Source: Syncephalastrum monosporum B8922
Lineage: Eukaryota; Mucoromycota; Mucoromycetes; Mucorales; Syncephalastraceae
Direction: 5' to 3'
Assembly: GCA_000697355.1 (NCBI GenBank)
Contig: JNEN01001260.1
Coordinates: 620,001 to 684,000 of the forward strand
Length of the DNA stretch: 64,000 nucleotides
Position numbers and translations under genes: made by a program. The notes below the pieces were generated by a model. The model did not search any database and was not told the origin of the DNA. It was given only the letters and a program-made list of their open reading frames with translations. Numbering within the stretch: position 1 is the stretch's first letter; each line of letters starts with the position of its first letter. Below are positions 34,660 through 44,591 of the stretch, piece after piece.

Positions 34660-35385
34660 ATGCAAGGATCAGCCTACCTTACATCTCCCAGCAGAAAGTC
34701 GTCGACGCCTTTGTTGAACTCTCCTTCACGGCGCATCAGCTCACCAAGGAGAATATACACCCCCATTCGCCGTCGATTCGATTCCGAACGTACTCTGCAA
34801 CGTGCTAGCACTCTGCAACCATCCACAACCAGCGCCCCATCCATCGCAACCCCACATCGTTTCTTCAGCGCGCTGGAGTTCTCCGCGGAGGAACTCGATA
34901 TCCCTCGCTTGAACCATACATGGCGGTCACGGCAGTGGCTGCGCCTGTCCGAATGTTTGGCAGAAAAGCAAGACCTTGCGTTGGCAGTCGACGCTTTTTA
35001 CCGCCAGGAGTCACTCGAAAGAACCGTGCGCCAGGGTAAGCCTGCGATTGTGGAACGGTGGAGCAAGGACAAGATCCGCCATTATGCGAGGTGCCTTAAG
35101 ATTGTGGAGGGGCGGCACGGCGGAAGGGCGCTGCACCATCGGTACAGGGAAGAACAGCGACGGAAAGACACTGCATTTGCCAAGTCAGACGCCGATAAGG
35201 ACATGAGAAAAGAGTCACCGCACCGTGTCAGAACGAGGCCAACCATACGCAAGGCTTCTGTACCCTCACCACTATCCCCAAGACGCTTATCCACCTTGTC
35301 TGCAAGGTCTGCTCCCATTTCTTCACCTAACAAGTCTCAATCTCCCAGCGTCCTAGCCTCTCTCTTCAAATATTGGTTCAACTGA
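34660..35385 (+). CDS. Uncharacterised basic Ser/Arg/Pro-rich protein
   Basis: Single exon of 241 aa if the ATG at 34660 is used (an in-frame extension reaches 34567 without an upstream ATG). The N-terminus is Ser/Arg/Pro-rich (SPSRKSSTPLLNSPSRRISS). A probably folded segment lies in the middle (LDIPRLNHTWRSRQWLRLSE, then AEKQDLALAVDAFYRQE and IRHYARCLKIVEG), and the C-terminus is again Ser/Pro-rich. I do not recognise the family. The SP-R motifs could be kinase sites. It starts about 140 bp after the preceding gene on the same strand. Confidence 0.6.
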   Translation: MQGSAYLTSPSRKSSTPLLNSPSRRISSPRRIYTPIRRRFDSERTLQRASTLQPSTTSAPSIATPHRFFSALEFSAEELDIPRLNHTWRSRQWLRLSECLAEKQDLALAVDAFYRQESLERTVRQGKPAIVERWSKDKIRHYARCLKIVEGRHGGRALHHRYREEQRRKDTAFAKSDADKDMRKESPHRVRTRPTIRKASVPSPLSPRRLSTLSARSAPISSPNKSQSPSVLASLFKYWFN

Positions 35386-37258
35386 GCACGCGTTCTCTCC
35401 GGGCAGGAACCCTGCACAAAACCACACTTACATTCCTTTCATACTCATTCTTGTTGTCTTGAGACACTTTGCACCGCATCCATTCATTCTCTTCACACCC
35501 ATACCTTGGATACACTTCCACATACGCTTTTGCTCTGAATTCGACAAGTTTTTCGTTCAATCTTTCCTCACCTCTCCATCTCCTACGATAACATCGCATC
35601 TGCATCACGTATACTGTCCTTGCTGAATAATTCGCTGTTATCTATTTACAAGTTGCTTTTATCTTTGCTACACCTCCCTATGTGCATTACCACTTTCACC
35701 AATGACTGATATACAATACGTTTTATCATCATAATATCAATAGCTGGTGATCGATTGACGAAATAGTTTTTGTGCCATTGTATTATTCGGCCTGTCGGTT
35801 TGATTGTGTCACAAACTGCCAAGTTGACTTCAACTTTGCGATAAACGCTATTGTAAATTGACAGCTCTGTTGCAGCAGACATAGCTTATGTCCCGCGCTC
35901 CACAAATCTTCAGTCAATCCTGTTAAAGCTTTTTGATTCAAAAACAGGCATAACCATGCAGTTGTAATGCTACTTGGGAAGCTTTCTGTCATACCTAATT
36001 GAGTTATGTCCAGAATAATAAAAATGCGATTCGTACTTTACGTCATACGCTGGTTGACAGATGAGCCAAGATTCTCCACATTAATACATGATATAATGGG
36101 CTGCTACAAAAGCCTTTTGGGTGTAGACGGAAGCCCAAATATACTGCATACCTGTTATTCTTATTACCATTGACCTGGTGTCGAATCTGGGACGCAAGCT
36201 ACAATCACTAATGTTTTTAGAGCAATGTTATTGGATCTGGTATCTACTGGATAAAATAAGCCTATGCTAACAACTTCTGCTTCGGGTATATTATTTTCGT
36301 CTTAAGTCGGAGCAACAGGAGCAATGATCACTTCTACTGTAGCAGCGTAAAATGCTGATTTGTGTGTGATCGCCTAGGAACATGCTCGTCATAAGTTAAA
36401 TTATTCTTGGGCGGGTTAGTTTCTATGTTAGATCGTAGGAACGGCTTACTCATACCGCGAGCCTCTATCGTTCATTTGTTAGGATGTCAGTTTATGAACA
36501 TAAATTTTGAACGTAAGCCGAAACTCGGTGAAAGAATCTTTACTCGGTGATAGCCGGCGTAAAATGCTTGTGGATGAGAAAACTGGAAAATCTTGAAGAT
36601 GGGAAAATGCTGGTACAAACTTTACTTCGATAGCCGCTTCATTTCAATTTCTGCGGAGAACCCCGTACTACGCGAGACATCTCAACCCCACAAAGACCAT
36701 GTGAACAGCGTGACATAATGAACTTCAGGGTCGATCTCGGTCCCTAGAAGTTTTATTCATTTGTCGAAATTCTACGCAAACAGATGGGTATATCCTCCAT
36801 TTATTGCAAATCACTCTTTGCAAAGTATCTGTCAATTGATCTAGAGCAACTGCGACATAGCCATTGACCCAACAACAATGATATGAGCAACAAATCAATT
36901 CTGTTTCTTTTTTTCTCCTCATAGAGGGAGGTCAGCTAGCTTTCGCTGCCACAGCCATGATTCACGTCGGAAAATTTTTACTGTATATCCCTACCCGCGC
37001 CAAGCGGCGGTTTCAGGCGTATCTGGCGCTTCCGTCCCGTCGGCCAACCCCGACTAGACCGATCATTTTCAAGACTTTCCCTATGTCTAGGGAACATTTC
37101 AGCATCGCGGGAGCGATGCCAACATAGCATTTGCTCGCTACTAGCTCGTAAAGATTGAGTACGAAAAAAGTAAACCCGAGAAGGTCACATATAAAAGAAG
37201 ATGGATCATTCGGCCCACAGCTGCCACTACATCACTTTCGTTACTCTTGATCCACATC
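35386..37258. other. Long intergenic region upstream of the beta-glucosidase cluster
   Basis: About 1.87 kb, AT-rich, no coding sequence recognised. It becomes GC-rich at about 36990-37060. A CCCCAC (CreA-like on the minus strand) lies at 36686-36691. The TATA box of the first glucosidase gene is at 37190. Confidence 0.5.
37190..37196 (+). promoter_or_regulatory. TATA box of first beta-glucosidase gene
   Basis: TATAAAA preceded by ACA, 69 nt upstream of the ATG at 37259. The two paralogues have ACATATAAATA at a similar distance, which supports a shared core promoter design. Confidence 0.6.
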
Positions 37259-39884
37259 ATGAAAATCCCATCACTGACAGCCACTGCTGCAGCATTCCTG
37301 CTGGCCACGACTGTTACCACTACTGGGGCCTCTGGTTCCTTAACTCCTCGTTCATGGGAAGAAGCGTTGACGATGGCCAATACCCTCGTGGACAAAATGT
37401 CACTCGAGCAAAAGGTCAACATTACGACTGGTGCTGGCTACGAGAAGACCCTCTGCGTAGGCCAGACTGGCTCAACGACCAATCCCGATTTCCCTTCGCT
37501 GTGTCTTCAGGATGGTCCCCTTGGTGTTCGCATTGCGCATAACGTCACGGCCGGCCTTTCTGGAATTACAGCCTCTCAATCCTGGGACAAGGAAGCCTTG
37601 CGCAAGCGTGGTGAATATATGGGCAAAGAGGTAATTCAGTGGAACTTTACCCGTGCTATATAGGTTATTAATAAAGTACTGCTGATGATAGTTCAGAGGA
37701 AAGGGCGCTCATTTCCAGCTCGGCCCTGATGTCGAAATTATGCGATCTCCTTTCGCGGGTCGCATCTTTGAGGGTTTCGGTGAAGATCCGTATCTCAGCG
37801 GTGTTGCGGGTGTGGAGACCACGATCGGTATCCAAAGCCAAGGAGTGGTATGTTTTTCAGTACCACTTCTTAAGCACAGACCTATCTAATTCTATATCAG
37901 ATTGCTACCGGAAAACACTACATTCTCAACAACCAAGAACACAACCGCATGAATGTAGGTTTCATTAAGTTCATCTGCGAGCAACCGTACTCACCAATGA
38001 CTACTAATTATATAGGCCTCTTCGGTGGTTGATGAGCGTACTCTGCGGGAAGTCTACGCTTACCCCTTTGCTCGTGTTATTGAAGCCGGCATTGGCTCTA
38101 TCATGTGCAGTTATAACAGAATTAACGGCACGTATTCGTGTGAAAACGATGCAACTCTTAACAAGCTGCTCAAGGAGGAGATGGGCTTCCAAGGTGTCGT
38201 CCAGAGTGACTGGGGCGCCACCCATTCTACCGTTGACAGCGTAAATCACGGTCTTGATGTTACCATGCCTGTAAGTCATATGCATATAGAGGAAGCCGGC
38301 TTCTCATATAATTTTAGGGCGATATCAACATGGGTGATGGTCTTTCTTACTTTGGAAAGAACCTGACGGAAGCCGTCAAGCGTGGGGATATCGCTGAGGA
38401 ACGTGTTACTGATATGGCTCGACGTACCGTGGCTTCTTACTACAAGGTTTGGTCTTCGTTTACATGAAGGAGCGGTTTTGTCTAAATTACCATTTAGATG
38501 CGTCAAGATGAGGGTTTTCCTGAAATTTCAATCAACAGCTTCAATGAATCTGAGGCTCCCGAAGTTCTCGTTCAGGGCAACCATGGTCAGCTAGTTCGCG
38601 AAATGGGTGCCGCCGCTGTTGTGCTTCTGCAAAACAAGAACAAGACCCTTCCTTTGTCTGATTCTCTCAAGAAGATCGCCATCGTTGGCAGCGACGCTGG
38701 TATCAGTCCTGAGTAAGTGGATATCATAGTATCATTCGTGTAAGCTGACAGTCTTGTTTTTTCCCTTTTGTATAAGCGGTATCAACTGCGGTCAGTTCCA
38801 GGCTTGTGACAACGGTACTCTTGCCATGGGCTATGGCTCTGGTGCGGCATACTTCCCTTACCTCATTTCGGTAGGACTCGGCATTCTTTTAACGTCGCTG
38901 TATTTACATATATCTATATAGCCTTACGAAGGCATCAAGAACCGTGCCAACGATAATGTCGAGATCGTACATACATTTGACGACTGGAACACCGACGCTG
39001 CCGCTGCTTTGGCCAAAGACGCCGATGTCGCGCTTGTGTTCTCCAACTCTGATTCGGGTGAACAGGTGGCGTTTGTCGACGGCAATGACGGCGATCGTAA
39101 CAATCTGACACTGTGGCACAACGGCGACAACTTGGTAAATTTGTTATTGCAATGGCAATTATAAATGTATTGACGTGTGAGCTCTACACAGATTAAAGCA
39201 GTTGCTGACGCGAACCCGAATACCGTCGTCGTTATTCACTCTGTTGGTCCCGTCACGATGCCCTGGGTGAACCATCCCAATATCAAGGCCATTGTGTGGC
39301 CTGGTCTTCCTGGTCAGGAGTCCGGCAACTCTCTGGCTGATGTTATTTTTGGTGATGTGAATCCATCTGGCCGCCTTCCCTACACTATCGCGAAGAAGGA
39401 GTCCGACTACAACGCTCACATTGACCTCAACCATACCATTGAATTTAAGGAAAAGCTGCTCGTTGGATACAAGTACTTTGACGCTATGAACATCGAGCCT
39501 TTATTCGAGTTTGGCTTTGGCCTTTCCTACACCGACTTCAAGTACAGCAACCTCAAGGTGAAGACTTCAAGTGAAAAGGATACGCTCGTTACTGCCACTG
39601 TATCTGTCAAGAACTCGGGCGATATGGCTGGTGATGAAATCGTTCAGGCATACATTTCATTCCCTGAGTCAGCAGGTGAACCCCCCAAGCTTCTGCGCGG
39701 CTTTGAGAAGGTGCACCTGAAAAAAGGTCGCCGTGCTACTGTTAGCTTTGATTTCTCCAAAACAGAACTCAGCATCTATGATCTGGACAAGGCTGACTGG
39801 GTTATTCCCTCTGGTGAATTTACTCTTCACATCGGTGCTAGCAGCCGTGACATTCGCCAGTCCGCGACTTTCACCCTTAACTAG
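37259..39884 (+). CDS. Secreted GH3 beta-glucosidase, copy 1
   Basis: Hydrolyses terminal beta-D-glucosyl residues (cellobiose and related sugars) outside the cell. The signal peptide (KIPSLTATAAAFLLATTVTT) is followed by the mature protein. GH3 landmarks: LCLQDGPLGVR; FQLGPDVEIMRSPFAGRIFE; GKHYILNNQEHNR; the nucleophile Asp in VVQSDWGATHS (about 38205); the acid/base Glu in SNSDSGEQ (about 39055); VWPGLPGQESGNSLADV of the alpha/beta sandwich; FGFGLSYTDF; and a C-terminal fibronectin-like domain ending GASSRDIRQSATFTLN. About 720 aa, ten or so exons, all intact. An in-frame ATG at 37247 would add four residues. First of three tandem copies on the same strand. Confidence 0.93.
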
Positions 39885-40919
39885 CTGGCTAGTTTTACTA
39901 AAATACGTAGTTGAGCTGTATACTTCTATCAATAAATAGTACTCTCTCAATTCCATTTAAATGTGTGACGCATCTAGTAGTATGACACTGGATCCCATCA
40001 ATATCGTCTTAGCTCATAGTTTTTTTGTCCTCTTTTAATCATCATCACGCTGTGTGGATGTTGACTGAAAGTATTTTTATTTTTATTTTTCCCTCAATTA
40101 TATCGCTCCTTGTTTCGATGCCTAGCACTTACGTGGGAAAAGCTGCAGTGGTGAATTGCATTTGTGTCTAATTGCAAATATGTATATATTTCGATTTCAT
40201 TCAGTGCTTTATCCTATGTTTTTCATAGCTTTTCATAGTCGAATGTGGGGCTACAGTAAGGAGACCCACGTGTACGTACACTGTGCTACAAGAGCCTTTG
40301 GTGGTATGAGTTTCCCGTAGTGTTCAAACACCCGCGGCGTCCCAGATACCAGAGTAAGGTTTTGAGCAGGAAATTGTTCGTGAGATCTCACGATCCATTT
40401 CCCGTTCTTAGCTTTATTCAGGGTCGACACAAACCCTGTGAATAAGAAATTCAAACTGAGAGCTCCCCGAAACTTTTTCTTTCCATTCGTTATCAAAATT
40501 TAACACCCTCTGATTGGCGTACCAGCGCATGCCGAGCTTGCTGTACGTTATGATAACTGCTCGACAATTTGTAAAAACGAAATGTCTTTAGAAATTAGTC
40601 AAGGTTCATCCGTTCCTATATCTGCATAGTATATTCATATTAGATTTCACACATCGGTACATTACTAATAATTTTCCTTCGTGGTTGTCCAGCGTCGTGC
40701 GACAATGCATGACCATTCAGATATAGGCCTATCCATTCTCGCTTATGTCCTTCTGTGTAATCAATAAAGATGTGTAAGCATGACAAACACTTGACAGAGA
40801 CATTGACACAGCCAATATACGTACAAGTAGGACTTCTCACAGGAGTTCGCCAAGACGGAGTGGAAGACATATAAATAGAGGCTTTTATTTTTTGTTTGTC
40901 TTTCTTTACACCCATTGTA
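39885..40919. other. Intergenic between beta-glucosidase copies 1 and 2
   Basis: About 1 kb with no gene. It contains a small direct repeat of TTTTCATAG near 40218-40238, a GTGGGG (CreA-like) at 40245-40250 and the TATA box at 40870. Confidence 0.5.
40870..40877 (+). promoter_or_regulatory. TATA box of second beta-glucosidase gene
   Basis: ACATATAAATAGAG, with TATAAATA starting 50 nt upstream of the ATG at 40920. Nearly identical to the element before copy 3. Confidence 0.6.
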
Positions 40920-43707
40920 ATGTTACGTACGCTGTCATCTTTATCTTCTATTGCGCTGCTTGTAATGGCAAGCATGGCCAGTGCTTCGCGATTATGGGAG
41001 GAGGCATACGAGAAAGCTGGGCTGCTGGTCAGCCAAATGTCCATCGAGCAGAAGGTCAACATAACATCGGGCACGGGAATGACTGGACTTTGTGCTGGCG
41101 TTACTGGATCAACTGAGAATCCTGATTTTGCTCCTCTATGTTTGCACGATGGGCCTCTCGGTGTTCGTGCTGCAGATAATGTAAGCTATCAGTATGCTAG
41201 ACATACAATCCGTATTCATTTGTATAACATACACTTACTTGCATCAATAAGATTACTGCAGGTCTCTCGGGCATAACTGCAGCACAGTCGTTCGACAAAT
41301 TAGCACTGAGACAGCGCGGTATCTATATGGGAAAAGAGGTACCTGGTTAAAATGACATACAAAACATATACAGTATATTAGTAATTATGCTAGTTTGATG
41401 ATTGACTTTTTGTCGTGGACGCCCAGTTTTATGGTAAAGGTATCAATGTGCAGCTTGGGCCTGATGTGGAAGTCATGAGAGGTCCGTGGGCTGGACGTAT
41501 TTTCGAAGCCTTCGGCGAGGACCCTTATCTGTCTGGTATTGCCGGGGCCGAGACCGTTACAGGAATACAAAGCCAAAACGTCGTAAGAGTTCTATATCTA
41601 AGTTCATATGTAGTCAATTGCCTAATATCTTTTTTTGTATTTATGAGATCGCATGCGTCAAACATTACATTCTATATAGTCAAAACCTTAACTCCTCAAG
41701 CGTAAGTTCTTTAGTATGCTACCTTTCTCAGACTCACATATTCCTTTTTATATAGGCATCCGTTGCGGCAGACGACCGTTCGCTGCATGAGGTTTGGGCA
41801 TGGCCATTTGCCCGCGCCGTGGAGGCGGGTGCTGGCTCTGTCATGTGCAGCTACAATAAAATCAACGGCACTTACGCATGTGAGAACGACGGGTCTCTCA
41901 ACAAGCTCCTCAAAGACGAAATGGGCTTCCGTGGCTTTGTTATGAGCGATTGGTTTGCTACTCACTCAACGGAGAAAAGCGCTAACAACGGTCTCGACAT
42001 GTCTATGCCAGTACGTAATACTCCAGTACGCGCAGAGTAGTAAATAACGCGACTGGGACATCTGTTAGGGCGGTGACGCCGATCCGTGGTTTGGTGCAAA
42101 CTTGACTTCCGCAGTGAAAAATGGCAGCGTCCCTGAGGACCGCCTCACGAATATGGCTACGCGTATTGTGGCAGCTTATTACAAGGTAAATGATGCACAT
42201 TAATTAGCGTGGAATTGTTAGCTGATGCTTGAAGGCATGATATAAATGATCACCGCAGATGGGACAAGATGGTCTCTATCCAGGCGTAGCTATTAACCAG
42301 GCAAATCGTACCGAAGCTCCAATCGTTGATGTACAAGCCGATCATGCGAAGCTTGTCCGCCAAATGGGTGCTGAGGCTGTGGTTATTTTGCGCAACAAGA
42401 ATGGCATACTTCCACTATCAAATAAATTGGAAAAGATTGCCCTTGTTGGAAGCGATGCTGGTCCAGATCCTAAGTAAGTGCTGCGCTCTATTCTTCATTT
42501 CATCTCTTTCTTTTAAATAGCATTGAGTAACCATTTATATGCATATATCATGTTAGTGGTCTCAATTGTGGCGGTAGCGATTTGCTATATAATGCATGCG
42601 ACAATGGTACCCTTGCCATGGGATGGGGCTCTGGTTCTGCCAGATTCCCTTATCTTATTACGGTATGATATTTCAATGTCGAGAGAAAATGAAGTGTAGC
42701 TAAAAATATTATGCATGTTGAAACACCAGCCATACGATGGTATCAAAGCTCATGCCGGGAAAAACACGGAAGTGGCGCACATTTTTAATGACTGGGACAC
42801 GGATTCCGCCGCAGACCTTGTCAAGGAAGCTGACGTTGCGATTGTTTTTTCTTCGGCTGACTCAGGGGAAGCCATAGCATCGGTTGACGGGAACCTCGGA
42901 GACCGCAACAACCTCACTCTTTGGAACAATGGCGATAACCTGGCAAGTAGAAATATATATATATATATATATATATATCCAATCTATCATTCTGACCTCC
43001 TCAATGTACTTTAGATCAGAGCAGTTGCTGACGTTAATGAGAACACCATTGTTGTTATTCACTCTGTTGGTCCTGTTCTAATGCCCTGGATTGACCATCC
43101 CAACATCAAGGCCATTGTCTGGCCTGGTTTGCCTGGTCAAGAATCTGGAAATTCCCTGGCGGACGTCCTTTTTGGCCACGTCAATCCGTCGGGTCGTTTA
43201 CCTTACACTATCGCAAAGAAAGCATCAGATTATGCAGCACCACTTGACCCACACGCAACAGTCAATTTTAGCGAGAAGCTGCTAGTCGGCTACAAATGGT
43301 TCGACGCCAAGAACATTGATCCGCTTTTTGAGTTCGGCTTCGGTCTTTCCTACACAAATTTCAGCTACAGTGACCTCAAGGTGAGGACATCCGACGACGA
43401 GAGCAAGCTTGCTTCGGCGACAGTCACTGTTAAAAATACGGGGGGCGTTGCCGGTGCTGAGGTAGTGCAAGCTTACATCTCTTTCCCGGAATATGCTGGT
43501 GAGCCACCGAGAGTCCTACGAGGGTTTGAAAAAGTTCAATTGAAGGAGAGCGGTCTTACCACTGTCACATTCGACTTTGCGAAATTGCTTCTAAGCATCT
43601 ATGATGTGGAGAAGTCTGCCTGGGTCGTACCATCGGGGAAATACACTCTTCACGTCGGTGCAAGCAGCCGCGATATTCGCCAGTCTGTTACGTTTGATAT
43701 CAAATAA
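40920..43707 (+). CDS. Secreted GH3 beta-glucosidase, copy 2 (diverged active-site motif)
   Basis: Ten exons (40920-41180, 41252-41338, 41427-41582, 41648-41701, 41756-42010, 42069-42185, 42259-42473, 42557-42662, 42730-42942, 43015-43707) give 718 aa in one frame. Signal peptide LRTLSSLSSIALLVMASMAS. Nucleophile Asp in FVMSDWFATHS; acid/base Glu in SSADSGEA; FGFGLSYTNF and the C-terminal fibronectin-like domain are present. The 54-nt exon 4, which gives GKHYILNNQEHNR in copy 1, here reads CVKHYILYSQNLNSSS: Lys-His is kept, but the NNQEHNR part is lost. Intron 1 after DN is absent from copies 1 and 3. Intron 9 (42943-43014) has a GC donor and an (AT)13 microsatellite. Probably functional, perhaps with altered specificity or activity. 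Confidence 0.9.
42953..42978 (+). repeat. (AT)n microsatellite in intron 9 of beta-glucosidase copy 2
   Basis: 26 nt of alternating A and T directly after the GCAAGTAGAA donor region. It is a likely length-polymorphic marker. The orthologous introns in copies 1 and 3 lack it. Confidence 0.9.
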
Positions 43708-44591
43708 TACAAAGGCATAGTTGCTGCCTACTGTAATTCTATAATGAATTTTGCTTCTTCGTTATGTGTACAAGCATTTTCGCACCTGCGACCACACATC
43801 ACTTAGTTGACTCTTTCTTAGTGACCGCACTATGCCGGTGGTGCCGAATTTTATTTGTTCAGCTTTGTTTAATTACATACTGAAATTGAGAGATCAAACA
43901 CACCGAAAGCCTGAGTTTAGCTGAATTTTCTCGTTGCACAATGTGATGTGGTTACGATGCGGAAGCGTGTGACTTGGTCGTTGGTAAGCAATGAAGAATA
44001 AGGTTTCTGGGACTTGGCCATAAATGGGCAGCCACGGTGGCCGCATCGCAGAGCAGGGCGTAATAGGCCAGGACAAAACAGGACGACTCAGGAACCGATT
44101 ATATTCACATTTATCTGTTGACATAAGCAGTTTCCAGGGTCATTCTAATCTGATTAAAAAACCTGCTTCCCATGTCATGATACAAGAGTTGAATAATGTC
44201 CATTTTTCATTTGGCCTCTCACTTCCATCACTCTTACATAAAAAATCCAGTAGGCAGATATATTTACGTGACATTCTTCCATACTGGTGTCAAGTACGGT
44301 GGGTAAGCTATCCTTTCGCTCAGCAGAACAAGAAATAAGGGGCTGTATACTTCTGATATTCACACACCGGGATATTATGCAATACATTCTTCCTCGGATA
44401 CATGTATCACCAGGAATATGCAAAGATTCCCGAGGACACAACGACCTTTAGGAGGATAGTCTCATCATAAAAAATATGGACTGCTTTTTTTATATGAGCC
44501 CTACACGGATCACCTTCAGAAAATGTACATATAAATAGGCAGCACTGCGTCCACTAATGTATCTGTATACCATCGCTATCTGTGGGTACAA
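43708..44591. other. Intergenic between beta-glucosidase copies 2 and 3
   Basis: About 0.88 kb without a recognisable gene. It ends with ACATATAAATA, the TATA box of copy 3. Confidence 0.5.
44530..44537 (+). promoter_or_regulatory. TATA box of third beta-glucosidase gene
   Basis: ACATATAAATAGG, with TATAAATA starting 62 nt upstream of the ATG at 44592. Confidence 0.6.

Noticed and set aside
36172..36200. GGTGTCGAATCTGGG resembling a tRNA B box
   Set aside because: No matching T-stem, acceptor stem or anticodon arm could be built around it.
40920..43707. Beta-glucosidase copy 2 considered as a pseudogene
   Set aside because: Ten exons join in a single open frame with signal peptide, nucleophile and acid/base residues. 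Only one motif is diverged and one intron has a GC donor.
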